A stretch of 64,000 bases of DNA. Source: Siphonodentalium dalli (taxonomy: Eukaryota; Mollusca; Scaphopoda; Gadilida; Siphonodentaliidae). The stretch lies in assembly GCA_032622095.1 (NCBI GenBank), contig CP136068.1:135227989-135291988 (forward strand). Direction: 5' to 3'. Below the pieces are notes generated by a model that saw only the letters and a list, made by a program, of their open reading frames with translations, was not told the DNA's origin and did no database searches. Positions 22,601 through 29,146 of the stretch are shown here, piece by piece. The translations under genes and the position numbers were made by a program. The first letter of the stretch is position 1. The number at the start of each line of letters is the position of its first letter.

Positions 22601-25268
22601 TTGCAATCTTATATCGGTTTGAGTTAAATTATTGTATTATTATTGACTGGTTGAATATAGTTTTCATACTTTCACATGTTATATTATTAAAGAGTTATTT
22701 CCTGCAATATATGACTTAAAATTGTGTAGATATCTTTCAATCTAAGATTGAACCATTCACTCAATTCTTCATAAGGATTGGTTATTTCAACTACATGTAC
22801 ATATATAAATGAGGTACATGGCATATCTACAACATCTCACTATGGCTACTTTTATAACAACCCTGTACATTACACCAGCCCTGTCATTTTGAATTCATAT
22901 GGATTTTCCTGACAAACATAATGTTAACTTGTGCATTTTACTGGTACATAATGTCAAATTTGTGAAACCAAAACCTAAACATAATTCCAACTTCTCTATT
23001 TTCATATGGCCAAGCCTATATACTAAGGGCCAAATTACTCATTTAATATTAAAGTAACCAATTTAGTCAGTAAACAGATAATCAATATATACTGGCATTA
23101 CTGCATGTGTATTTGAGATCTCTATGACTTGGTATGGTAGTTTTAAAATAGCCACTGTGAGATTAGCATATTTGGAGGATCGATCTATAAATATTGGCAG
23201 ACAAAGTATTTGGGTATTCAGACAGTCAGTACAGTAGAATATACATATAAAGCTCGATGGGTCATTTATATGTCCAATTCATTATCAAAACCAACAATTA
23301 GAGATCAAATTTACTCAAACATTGCTGAATAAACAAATTGGTGGACGAGAAGTCGGAAATTAAGACAATTTGTTATACAACAATCTCACTCGTCACTCCG
23401 TGACAATTTCGATGTCACTCCGTGACATTCACATATTGCAGTGTATTAAATGTTACCATACATCATATAAATATTCGCATATTTCATATTGAAGGTGGGC
23501 CATTGCTTCAAATATGAAATAAGTTTTATAAGAATATATCAAGTAGTTGCTCTCAATTAACACCTTATGTGAGCATACACCCACCGACCCATTTTGTGAG
23601 CGTCACTCCGTGACGGCAATTTGCTCACACCATAGAATCAAAACCCTAGTGAGTATACCAATGGATCATATGTCATTTTACTCTTCAACATGTACCCTAT
23701 GAAATGGAAACATAAAATATGGGAATAGGCTTCAACATTTTGTGTTACACTGTGTTTTGTCTCAGAAAAATGGTGAGGTGTCACTCCGTGACGCTGTGGA
23801 ATGGCCCTACCAACTCCTTCCAGGACTTCTTATCAAGTGGGCTTTCCATTACTTCAAAAACTGATGGCAACTCGTACATCCACAAAACCTTTCTTACAGA
23901 CACAAACCAGCTAGTAGAGTCCAAATTCTTCATAGCAAGCTGTCTTTCGGCAATAAAGATTTCCACAGAACCCTTGTTATGGATAATACTAGAGAATAGG
24001 GACAACATCTTCTTGTGGATAACAGCCTCAATCGGTAGACAGCCAAGCAAAGCATAAACAGCAGCATTAGGTGTCCTGGGTGGTAAATACTGCAACTGTT
24101 TCAGCACCTTTCTCTGATAAATTTCTAGCAAATTCAAATCAGTCATACTGTATGTGACACATTCAATCCCGTATAGCATTCTTGGCAGCACATAAACATT
24201 CCATAGATTAATTGATACATTTGGAGCCAGACCATTTCTTCCATGTAGACCCACACCCATCAGCGCATAAACAGTTCTTCGTCCTCTCTGGATTCTCTCA
24301 TCAACATTTAACTTTCCTCCAATATTTCTTTCCAGCCCATTGAACATGTGTTAACTTATCTTCTGCAAGAATCGGTTTTTCTTCAAACATAAAAGTCTCC
24401 AATGCAGGTATATCTTTTATGTTTAGTGATAAGGCAGCACTCTTCATCGGATTTATCTTGTATCTATTTAAGCGTGAGAAATCTTCCACCTCCTTCAGCA
24501 TTGCATTCATTTCGACCCATCATGAGACAAGAGTGCTACATCATCAGCACATGTTGTACCGGTATGTGGAATCTGAATATGTCCGATCCTCGCACCGTTG
24601 TAATGACGCTCAATATTCAGCAGCATTGGATTGTTGAACCTCTTGTAGTGTACAGTACAGCTGATAGGACTCCTCCTTGTCTCACTCCCTGTTGTATATC
24701 AAATTGATGAGACAGTTCATTCTCCCATTTTACTCTCGTCGTCATGTCCTTATAGATGTTGTTAATCAATAGCCACTCATCTCCCTGTACCTCATCCAGA
24801 TATAATCTTCTCATCATGGTGCATGATAGTTGGTACATCAGTCATCAGCTCAAAATTTGTCAAATGTCCACGTCAAATTCAAGCCACTGTCCAAGTTTAA
24901 ACTTAAAGGTCCGTAACTACCCGCCCGTGAGACAACCCACCCATTTCACTTCAGGCGAAGCCATCCGTCTAAAAATCATAATGTAATTAGGAGGTGTGAA
25001 GGGATTATCACATGTGCTTGCTAATATCAATTTGAATTTTAACTCGTTTTTTTTTTCTTCTGAAATTTTGTGGATGCCAGATTGTCATTCACTGTCAATT
25101 TACCAGATGCTCTAAGGATTAATAATACTTTCAACAAACCTGCAAAACGCCTATGTCATCATCTGTTATTATATGAGCGACCAGTGGTATCACCTGTTTG
25201 CCTGGTGATCGGTCGTGCGATGAAGATAGCGTTCGAAATGCAATGTTAGTTTCTGTTGCAGTCGCCAT
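1513..25268 (-). CDS. CFAP69: CFAP69, N-terminal half (12 exons; 3' part off window)
   Basis: Cilia and flagella associated protein 69 is an armadillo-like axonemal protein. In studied species it is assigned to the central-pair apparatus and is needed for sperm flagella. I recognised it exon by exon against the known vertebrate protein: the order is collinear and the blocks RVIKLL, FKILN, PDPSGQ, SHYDRQLRND, EDFELKKLLFN and GNSFHGTGGRGNK are present. Joined exons are 25140-25268, 17496-17558, 15702-15767, 14098-14284, 10490-10588, 10098-10171, 8370-8448, 7005-7182, 5691-5866, 4991-5112, 3398-3617 and 1513-1665. The sum is 1,546 nt, about 515 codons, and every junction keeps frame with GT-AG borders. 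The human protein is roughly 940 residues, so the C-terminal ~400 are beyond position 1. All introns are loaded with mobile elements. No in-frame stop was seen in the exons, so the gene looks intact here. Confidence 0.93.
1843..2319. mobile_element. H1 MITE, full length with two terminal hairpins
   Basis: TIR CAAGTCTGAGTTTAGTG and its inverse. Each end contains a hairpin built on GAATGAGGTCC / GGACCTCATTC, around a ~200-bp shared middle (GGGAACCTCGATTATGCAAT). CFAP69 intron 11. Confidence 0.85.
2511..3090 (+). repeat. 165-bp tandem repeat (3 copies) with GACG microsatellite tail
   Basis: Copies start at about 2555, 2718 and 2885 (period 163-167). The first two are nearly identical and the third is diverged. 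They are followed by a run of GGACGGACG-type units (3040-3085). The open frame through the first copy is fortuitous. Lies in CFAP69 intron 11. Confidence 0.85.
3140..3467 (-). repeat. Exon-end amplification: 4 tandem copies of the CFAP69 exon 11 3' end with donor
   Basis: Period is about 86 bp (78 for the most distal copy), with starts near 3140, 3218, 3304 and 3390. Each copy holds the last ~72 nt of exon 11 (EDYMTCQG...LLEWC), a GTAAGTTT donor and ~17 intronic bases. The exon-attached copy (3390-3467) is functional. The middle two copies carry TAG in the coding frame shortly before the donor. Donors are intact in all four. Confidence 0.9.
3398..3617 (-). CDS. CFAP69: CFAP69 exon 11
   Basis: 220 nt starting ILAEGHFMLSLFSYVRA (human LLIDGKVILALFTYVKK) and ending LEDYMTCQGS...LLEWCVSD (human IEEYMSCQGN...FLEWCESE). 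The donor is GTAAGTTT. Three further copies of the exon's last ~72 nt, each with a GTAAGTTT donor, lie immediately downstream (3140-3389); see the repeat entry. Confidence 0.94.
3645..4116. repeat. F8 dispersed repeat (copy 1)
   Basis: Inverted pair CACTTGATTGAACTGG / CTAGTTCAATCAAGTGA, then a ~300-bp shared tract. A second copy is at 58795-59165, and its end part recurs at 35335-35428, in both cases next to an H1 element. CFAP69 intron 10. Confidence 0.7.
4117..4554. mobile_element. H1 MITE (inverted middle)
   Basis: TIR CAAGCCTGAGTTTAGTG / CACTAAACTCAGGCTT, hairpins at both ends, and the middle in the orientation opposite to the 1843 copy. Flanks CTGACAGT and AGACAGTC are close to a direct repeat. 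Confidence 0.85.
4735..4836. repeat. Cluster of short GGCTTCGGCAAT / ATTGCCGTAGCC units
   Basis: Several direct and inverted copies of a ~12-bp motif in 100 bp, forming a small imperfect hairpin. A degenerate relative is near 37592. Nature unknown. Confidence 0.4.
4991..5112 (-). CDS. CFAP69: CFAP69 exon 10
   Basis: 122 nt. Encodes VKSHNALVKHLKLQLNHEDF then ELKKLLFNIVVSLSRDPAII, matching human VKSQNLLVKGLKLSNSYEDFELKKLLFN. Acceptor TTTCAG, donor GTTAGT at phase 0. Confidence 0.94.
5330..5510. mobile_element. T2-type hairpin fragment
   Basis: Carries one copy of the hairpin module (CAAGTCTCCC...GGTAGCCTCGCATATATAAG) and the ATTGTTAAAGAATGTAAGAA spacer of the T2/T3 families. Both ends are lost. 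CFAP69 intron 9. Confidence 0.65.
5691..5866 (-). CDS. CFAP69: CFAP69 exon 9
   Basis: 176 nt. Encodes GYSHYDRQLRNDLLVLAGL then FVETGFARQLTLFATFQE, matching human GFSHYDRQLRNDILVI...ECGFTKDLILFATFNE. Acceptor TTTCAG, donor GTTGGT. Confidence 0.95.
6397..6547. mobile_element. H1 MITE, short single-hairpin copy
   Basis: 151 bp with TIR AAAGCCTG...CAGGCTTT and flanks ATAATCCA / CTAATCCA (7 of 8 identical). The middle section is deleted, so the two ends form one hairpin. CFAP69 intron 8. Confidence 0.85.
6651..6888. mobile_element. T2 MITE, right end decayed
   Basis: TTAA at 6647-6650, then CCCTTTCATGACGGGAGC. Two hairpin modules follow. The right terminus breaks off after GGAAGCTCCAGTCAT. CFAP69 intron 8. 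Confidence 0.8.
7005..7182 (-). CDS. CFAP69: CFAP69 exon 8
   Basis: 178 nt. Contains the highly conserved PDPSGQFLFRSVDVLWNLL block (human PDPSGQLLFRSSEILWNLL) and ends QLNGQECL (human QLSNLECL). Acceptor TTTCAG, donor GTGAGT at phase 2. Confidence 0.95.
7255..7320 (-). mobile_element. Possible 3' tail of a non-LTR retrotransposon
   Basis: GAATCAGAATCGCAATCAGA followed by TACTTTATTTCATGAC is, read on the minus strand, a short ATTCTGATT-type tail like the one at 25942-25966. Only the tail is recognisable. Confidence 0.3.
7484..7920. repeat. 110-bp direct duplication flanking a T6 half-element
   Basis: 7484-7593 and 7811-7920 are nearly identical (AAATAGATTTAGAAATCATG...). Between them is the left half of a T6 MITE (about 7594-7740). 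CFAP69 intron 7. Confidence 0.8.
8117..8330. mobile_element. T2 MITE beside CFAP69 exon 7
   Basis: CCCTTTCATGACGGGAGCTG at the left, CCAGTCATGGAAGGG at the right. The flanking TTAA has drifted to TTTA and TAAG. Two hairpin modules. Ends 39 bp from the exon 7 donor. Confidence 0.85.
8370..8448 (-). CDS. CFAP69: CFAP69 exon 7
   Basis: 79 nt encoding SMALLEADLEIKLAVLNVLQ then HFSKHS, matching human SMTLLENQLVEKLWVLKVLQHLSTS. The donor GTGGGT is followed 39 bp later by a T2-type MITE (8117-8330). Confidence 0.92.
8549..8993. mobile_element. H1 MITE
   Basis: Ends CAGGCCTCAATATACGG and CTCAGGCTTG. Both terminal hairpins and the shared middle are present. CFAP69 intron 6. Confidence 0.8.
9089..9475. 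repeat. F5 dispersed repeat (copy 1)
   Basis: Starts AAAGACATATTATGGACTTG and ends near GTTTCACATCACTATAAATT. A near full-length partner is at 60047-60425, and interrupted copies lie at 13083-13860 and 37690-38110. No terminal repeats defined. CFAP69 intron 6. Confidence 0.75.
9515..9927. mobile_element. H1 MITE
   Basis: TIR CAGGCCTCAAAATATAG / TATTTTGAGGCCT with terminal hairpins and the family middle. Both strands are open for ~100 codons because the ends are palindromic. This is not coding evidence. Confidence 0.85.
10098..10171 (-). CDS. CFAP69: CFAP69 exon 6
   Basis: 74 nt with acceptor TTTCAG and donor GTGGGT. It encodes HKASNLSYNQRVVENSDISE then TLVK. The family is variable here (human SSSYKIQMAEVGGLAKTMVQ). 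Frame and length fit exactly between its neighbours. Confidence 0.85.
10490..10588 (-). CDS. CFAP69: CFAP69 exon 5
   Basis: 99 nt encoding YLMRVPNNDVRLQICRTLI then SFYCEVPK, matching human DLMKIPSSELRIQICKCIVDFYHAEPP. Acceptor TTTCAG, donor GTAAGT. Confidence 0.92.
11447..13079. mobile_element. T2 MITE split by a 1.4-kb insertion
   Basis: Hairpin modules at 11466-11545 and from 11570. The second module is interrupted at CTCTTA by the element at 11588-12984 and resumes at 12985, ending TCATGAAAGGG before TTAA (13080-13083). CFAP69 intron 4. Confidence 0.8.
11588..12984. mobile_element. 1,397-bp TIR element, 3-bp TTA target duplication (Harbinger-like)
   Basis: TIR starts GGCCTAAACAAAAAATACGT; the inverted right end starts GGCCTAAACAAATAATACCT, and both continue TTTGTTTCCGCTAAC. 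It is flanked by TTA (11585-11587 and 12985-12987). A 3-bp TTA duplication with a GG-starting TIR fits PIF/Harbinger. The inside has poly-A/T tracts and no transposase. An open frame at 12427-12708 is unrecognised. Confidence 0.8.
13083..13860. repeat. F5 dispersed repeat interrupted by T3
   Basis: Aligns with 9089-9475 before 13284 and after 13684, with the T3 element between. Confidence 0.7.
13288..13680. mobile_element. T3 MITE, complete (393 bp)
   Basis: TTAA on both sides. The left TIR is CCCTTTACCCAACAAACC and the right outer end is TTGGGTAAAGGG. It contains two opposed hairpin modules separated by a T-rich spacer. CFAP69 intron 4. Confidence 0.93.
14098..14284 (-). CDS. CFAP69: CFAP69 exon 4
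   Basis: 187 nt starting at PMKDL. It encodes VFKILNVC...QPMYI...ILKICSQPYLKEK and ends SQLG, collinear with human IFKILNLC...LPFLKKK...IALLG. The acceptor is ATACAG, and the donor GTGAGT falls after codon position 1. Confidence 0.93.
14360..14412. mobile_element. H1 MITE end fragment
   Basis: CAGAATGAGGTCCACCGAG then TTTAGTGATGCTATC match one H1 terminus. It lies 76 bp upstream of the CFAP69 exon 4 acceptor. Confidence 0.65.
14413..15240. other. CFAP69 intron 3, no feature recognised
   Basis: AT-rich intron. Only short AATTGAATCAATTAA direct repeats (15160-15245) stand out. Confidence 0.5.
15245..15635. mobile_element. T3 MITE, complete (391 bp)
   Basis: TTAA both sides, TIR CCCTTTACCCAACA. 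Two hairpin modules. Opposite orientation to the 13288 copy. Ends 67 bp from the CFAP69 exon 3 donor. Confidence 0.93.
15702..15767 (-). CDS. CFAP69: CFAP69 exon 3 (22-codon mini-exon)
   Basis: 66 nt, phase 0 to phase 0, too short to show as an open frame. Acceptor TTTCAG and donor GTATCC. It encodes LYERHQHALQKIIRHYQKGF, which fills exactly the gap between the RVIKLL and PMKDL blocks and matches human KFVKKLVQCYQNGL in position and character. Confidence 0.87.
15773..17490. other. CFAP69 intron 2, no element recognised
   Basis: AT-rich, with a somewhat CpG-richer patch at 16640-16960 and 17280-17330. No open frame with recognisable similarity and no clear terminal repeats. Confidence 0.5.
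17496..17558 (-). CDS. CFAP69: CFAP69 exon 2
   Basis: 21 codons, phase 0 to phase 0. They encode LKLDRVIKLL, which matches human MDLNRVIKLL. Acceptor CTTACAG, donor GTAAGT. Confidence 0.9.
19160..19740. repeat. Dispersed AAGGTCAAGGTCA-type repeat inside the 5.2-kb element
   Basis: Two diverged ~110-bp units (about 19440-19570 and 19565-19690) sharing TTTGGCAATTTGACCTTCAA and GGACGGACACG. The flanks contain CCAAGATGGCTGCC, also found at 44250 and 49208. Repeats of this style are common in marine invertebrates. Confidence 0.6.
19974..20108 (+). repeat. 15-bp minisatellite, left array (9 units)
   Basis: Unit TATTCCGAAGGTTCR, nine copies. It is open in several frames and gives a false repeat protein (SEGSLFRRF). 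Confidence 0.93.
20385..20830 (+). repeat. RA dispersed repeat (copy 1)
   Basis: ~430 bp shared with 48449-48860 and, shorter, 52835-53010. Contains the hairpin GGAGGGGAATAACTATATT / AGAGTTATTCCCCTTGC. Here it sits between the two inverted minisatellite arrays. Confidence 0.8.
21273..21416 (-). repeat. 15-bp minisatellite, right array (inverted)
   Basis: Same unit as 19974-20108 on the opposite strand, 1.17 kb away. The two arrays can pair over ~130 bp. Confidence 0.93.
21970..22250. mobile_element. T6/T2 mosaic MITE remnant
   Basis: Left part CGGAATGGACTGTCCCATTC resembles T6. The middle is TTGAACGTATTATCTGAACG and the right end is CATGAAAGGGTTAA as in T2. Confidence 0.5.
22260..23380. other. 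Interior of the 5.2-kb element, nothing recognised
   Basis: AT-rich, no open frame of note, no transposase similarity visible. Confidence 0.5.
25140..25268 (-). CDS. CFAP69: CFAP69 exon 1 (start codon)
   Basis: 43 codons starting MATATETN and ending in an acidic TDDDIGVLQ stretch, which matches the human N-terminal pattern IPVVGVVTEDDE just before the RVIKLL block. The start ATG occupies 25266-25268 and is preceded by AAAA. The donor is GTTTGT at phase 0. No upstream in-frame ATG was needed. The N-terminus before the IPLV motif is poorly conserved in the family, so the exact start is slightly less sure than the exon itself. Confidence 0.85.
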
Positions 25269-25385
25269 TTTTCGCAGTCGCTGAAAATGAGGCGCTAGAT
25301 TCAACCAATCTGGGGCTAATATTCCGACGCTTTTAAAATAATCAACTCTCTACTGACAACATATGTTGATAGAGAATCGTTAATT
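25269..25385 (-). promoter_or_regulatory. CFAP69 upstream region / likely 5'UTR and promoter
   Basis: About 115 bp separate the CFAP69 start codon from the retro-element fragment upstream. On the minus strand it holds ATTGG (inverted CCAAT) about 40 bp before the ATG and several CpGs (CGACTGCG, AGCGCC), unlike the AT-rich surroundings. No TATA box and no convincing RFX X-box were seen. The promoter role is inferred from position. Confidence 0.4.
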
Positions 25386-25975
25386 AAGCCATTATATTGC
25401 CAATTCTGTGTAATAATTGCAAACTTTCAGTCACAATTTATCGCATAAACATCCGACATTTTCGTCGTTGCCAGGCACGGGTCAACTTCCGCCAGAGTTT
25501 GATGCCACATTTCGTACTCAATAATTTACGTACTATATGCGTAATGGAATGCGTTCTCTTGAAGATCAGTGCTCAATGGCTCGAGACCCCGATTTCTTCA
25601 CTCATCTGATACTTGATGCTACACAGCCAATGCTAACACCAAAGAAAAAAATGGGTCGAAAAATAAAAGCACGGAAATTCGAGGGCTATTCTTCACAAAA
25701 CATAGTCTCTCAGAGAGAGTGTAACAACTCAAATCCGTTTGAACTGTTCGACCTCGGTTGTCCGGAATACAACAACTCATTCTTTCCGAGGACCGTCCGG
25801 GAGTGGAATGTGCTCGACCAGGACGACATCACAGCGCTGGACTCAACATCATCAGTCCTGCACGACCTGCAGGCTCCAACACCTACAGCCTAACCTCCTC
25901 TACCCGGCACTTATACGTCTGAAAGGATACTGTGCCGTACAAGATTCAGATTCAGATTCAGATCGGTCCCACTAT
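25386..25975 (+). pseudogene. 3' end of a CR1/L2-like non-LTR retrotransposon
   Basis: The frame 25537-25893 ends a reverse transcriptase: NSFFPRTVREWNVLDQDD is the typical C-terminal signature (SFFPRTIxxWNxLP) of CR1/L2/Jockey-type elements. Stop at 25891-25893. The 3' tail is GATTCAGATTCAGATTCAGA (25942-25966), the kind of short tandem tail these elements end with. The 5' part is missing. Its remnant begins ~120 bp from the CFAP69 start codon. Confidence 0.75.
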
Positions 25976-26435
25976 ATACCAAGCAATACCAAGCAATACC
26001 AAGCAGTAAACAAATAAGGAAATTAAAAGGTTGTAGAAGGTCATATAAGGTTATATGGACATGTTAATGGTTGTTTTAGTTAATATTTTTTATCTATTTT
26101 CGACTTATTAAACGCCAAAACGGTAGCGGCCAGTAATTACTGCTTGGTAAATTAGTGCTTGGTATATAGCGTATATACAGCGCCAGTGATAAAATCCAAT
26201 TAATCACAATGTCGCTCTACTCCATTGTGTGATGCCTGAGTAAGACACCTGAGTCGTCGGCTTTCGCTGTGGTATTTACGGGATATTAGTTGGTTTCCCT
26301 GTGGTATTACAGTAAGCAGTGGTTAATGAAACGACACTTTAGAGTAGTAATGAGTGTCAAAAAAATATATAAATGTAGTACGAGATCTAGTTTCCTCAGT
26401 CTTATCATCGATTCGATTATATTCAAACGTTCAGT
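25976..26435. other. Spacer before the PHD/OTU frame
   Basis: Three ACCAAGCAAT units at 25978-26008, then unique AT-rich sequence. No element recognised. Confidence 0.5.
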
Positions 26436-27077
26436 ATGTCTTCAAAACCGTGTTACCCGTGTGGAGTTTGTGGTGACGAATGTCACGAGATAAAAAGCAT
26501 CGCCTGCGATCTCTGCGACAAGTGGTTCCACCTTCCGTGTGAGAATTTAAAAAGTAAGGAATTCAATTTTTTCGGAAAATCTTCCTTGGGCTATTTGTGT
26601 GTCCAGTGCATATCGAGGTCCGGTCACATCGATTGGGATGAATCCCATCTCAGATTGATGGCCGGAAGGACAACTGGTAGTGTAGTAGAATATGCTTTAA
26701 GGGAAGATATTTTCATGAGGGTGGAGAAGCCAGTTCGGGTGAAAGAAGTCCACCAGTACCACCCGATGAGGGGTCGGGGTCGATTCGGTCCAGGGCTGTT
26801 TCGGCCGGGCTTGTTCGGCCGGGCTTGTTCGGCCCATGGTTTGGGCCGAACAGTCTCACCTAAAAATGGTTTTATCAGTAGGATATTTGGATGTTTATAT
26901 ATATTTTTCTTTTGTATGTTATTTTATTATTATAATAAAGCGTTTAATATTTTGATTAAAGTGTATAAAAGGGTAGCATTGCTCTAATTTATATTATATA
27001 TATTGATCTTATGAATTGATTTAATATTCTTACCTGTGATTTGTCTGTGAGAAAGATGATAATAAAGTTGTAGATAT

Positions 27078-27773
27078 ATGTTACTATATAGATTGGTATT
27101 TTTACTTAGGCTACACTCATACTTTATCTCCGGCGTATCAGCCGATTCATTCATTGCCGATATCGCAGATGTCCTTGCAAATCACCGACTTATGCATTAT
27201 TTAACAAAGTATGTATCAAAATGTGCATTTCCGGAAAGGTCATCATGGAAGCAAATCGTTCGAAATGCAATCGTCGAAACCTCTAACTCAATCTGGGAAC
27301 TCTCTGGAAACGCGGATCCAACACTCCACCGTTTCCATAATATTCACCCTACACTCTCACTGTCGTGCCTGTGGAAGTCCTGTCGCAAGTTTCCGACAAA
27401 CAAGGCGGCATACCTAACTGTTGCAAACATAATAGCCTGTACCGAACAGACACATTGTAACTGCAGATGTGGTGCGGAGTTTGACGATCTGCCCTTACAT
27501 GTAATCATACATTGTCCTATGATTCTGGAACTTAGAAATGACATATGGTATGAATTACTAAATCTCTTCGGTATTCCGTGCTCACTTAAAATGGATAGCT
27601 ACAATCCGCGTACACAACTGGAAGTATTTTTAACTTCACGTCCGCCGGATTTGTTCGACGAAATTGAAGAGCCAGACCTGTTCACAAACTTCATGGTAAA
27701 TAGCACATTTTGCTTATGGAAAGCCTATCGTAGAATCGAACAAACACCAATGGTTTCAGTAACCGTACCCTAA
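27078..27773 (+). pseudogene. C-terminal part of a non-LTR reverse transcriptase
   Basis: 231 codons without a recognisable RT core. The middle has CNCRCGAEFDDLPLHVIIHC, a CCHC knuckle like those at the C-terminus of non-LTR polymerases, followed by helical, hydrophobic sequence and stop. The 5' part is missing, so the Met at 27078 is arbitrary. Probably inserted in or captured by the surrounding TIR element; its 3' flank would include the microsatellite and end near AATAAAGATATA (28633). Confidence 0.6.
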
Positions 27774-28014
27774 TGAATGATGCTTAACTAAAATATATGT
27801 CTACTTGACTGTATGATTATCTATGATGTCATTTATATATAGTTATGTCTGTCCGTCCAATCTACGTGCCTTGACGCCCGTGTAACTTTGTATATCTGGT
27901 GAGTGGTAGCTGTGTGCACGTAATAACGTACATTTATGTTTGTTTTGTTCATGTATGCTGACATGTGTAGGTGTGTAAGGGATGTCTGAGATGTTGCTTG
28001 TATTAAAATATGCA

Positions 28015-28109
28015 TTGCATACATATATATATGTATATGTGTATGTATGTGGGTATGTATATGTATATGTATGTATATATGTATGTGTGTATGTATGTAT
28101 ATATATATG

Positions 28110-28144
<35 letters not shown>

Positions 28145-28380
28145 ATATATATATATATGTGTATATGTGTGTATATGTATATATATGTGTATGTATGTGT
28201 GTATATATATATATATATATGGCTATATATGTGTGTATGTGTGTGTATATATATGTATATATATATATATATGTTTGTAAGTATTTTAATGTGTGTGTGA
28301 ATTGAGGTATGTTTTGTATGTGTATGTATGAATGTATGTATGTATGTGTGTATGTATGTATGTATATATGTATGCATGTG
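28015..28380 (+). repeat. (TG/TA)n microsatellite
   Basis: About 360 bp of TATATATG / TGTATGTA units. Open in four frames (Y/I/C/V or H/T/I/Y only), which is not coding evidence. Confidence 0.95.
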
Positions 28381-28879
28381 TCGTGTATGGGGACGTCGTC
28401 TGTATGCGCGTGTCAGACAGAAGGACTATGTGTATGCCTATAACTAATGCAATGGCGTAGGTGTGCATGAGAATGAAATTATGTAAATAGATGCTGCGTG
28501 TGTTGTGTTATTATTCTAATTATTATTTGCATAGATATGACATATTTATACTTTTTGTGTGGTCATGTTTTCTAATTGTATATATGTTAAATTTTCGTGA
28601 TTGTATTTGACATCTCTTCATTATATGGAGGAAAATAAAGATATATATCTAGATTTTTACACTCAGAACGGCTTCTGACATGTTTGTTTGGACAAGATAA
28701 AACGGTGATTGATCTGAGTTGAGAATCACTCAGCTGGTGAGTTGAGACTTGTTCATGCAATCACAACATGTTTGTTTAAGTGAGGCTTGTTCATGCCTAT
28801 CACAACATTGTTCCATCTATTTAAGGGTAGTGTGTATGCCCCAACACCATATCCCATTAGTTCTTCAATTTGATTAACA

Positions 28880-29146
28880 ATGAGCCGACGATACAGTTTA
28901 CGAGTATTACCAACCAGCACTGACATCGAGTATCCATGTGTCCAATGTACAAAGAATGTCCGACCACGTCAACACGCCCTTTCCTGCGACAGATGCGGCC
29001 AGTGGCAGCACAGATTGTGTAACACCGGCGTTACACAGAAAAGTTATTTTGACGCCATGAAGGGTCTGTCTTCAATCAACTTTGTGTGCAGCAGATGCCC
29101 CGACACAATTGCTTCAGCATTTCTGCGAGAAGAGAGGTATATATAG
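28880..29146 (+). CDS. Small PHD-finger ORF inside the TIR element
   Basis: 88 codons with a complete C4HC3 pattern (C20, C23, C36, C39, H44, C47, C70, C73), including CDRCGQWQHRLC. Starts MSRRYSLRVL after an AT-rich leader (TTTAAGGGTAG near 28820) and stops soon after the finger. It looks like the N-terminal exon or truncated start of a larger transposon protein. It is related in kind, not in detail, to the finger at 26436. Confidence 0.55.
   Translation: MSRRYSLRVLPTSTDIEYPCVQCTKNVRPRQHALSCDRCGQWQHRLCNTGVTQKSYFDAMKGLSSINFVCSRCPDTIASAFLREERYI

Larger units (their letters stand above)
18560..23807. mobile_element. 5,248-bp TIR element with subterminal GTCACTCCGTGAC repeats
   Basis: Ends GGGCCGTTCCATAA and, inverted, GGGCCATTCCACAG. 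It is flanked by TACC at 18556-18559 and 23808-23811. Taking one TACC away joins SWKELV to DKKVHELWEG in frame in the RT pseudogene, so the borders are firm. Eight copies of a 13-bp hairpin motif (arms GTCAC/GTGAC) cluster near the ends: 18922, 18937, 19107, 19120 (inverted), 23392, 23414, 23602 and 23780. This resembles transposase binding sites of large cut-and-paste elements. No transposase was found inside, so it is probably non-autonomous. The 4-bp duplication does not fix a superfamily. Confidence 0.85.
17920..24860 (-). pseudogene. Non-LTR reverse transcriptase, 5'-truncated, frameshifted and split by an insertion
   Basis: Minus-strand coding remnants in order: DIQQGVRQGGVLS (RT palm) about 24640-24840; GTTCADDVALLS with the catalytic ADD near 24560; LNRYKINPMKSAAL at 24430-24480; then GRRTVYALMGVGLHGRNGL through SWKELV (24347-23812). 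After the inserted element it resumes DKKVHELWEGRI (18555 downward) and ends with a CQLCKDGEETREHFLTAC zinc knuckle (about 18310) and stop near 18000. At least two frameshifts (near 24345 and 24510-24600). The start is truncated near 24860. The 3' end has a duplicated ATTATATGAAAT motif (17930-17960). It lies in CFAP69 intron 1, in the same orientation as the gene. Clade not assigned. Confidence 0.85.

Noticed and set aside
27982-28377. Overlapping 96-124-codon frames on both strands
   Set aside because: Pure translation of the TG/TA microsatellite; only a few residue types.
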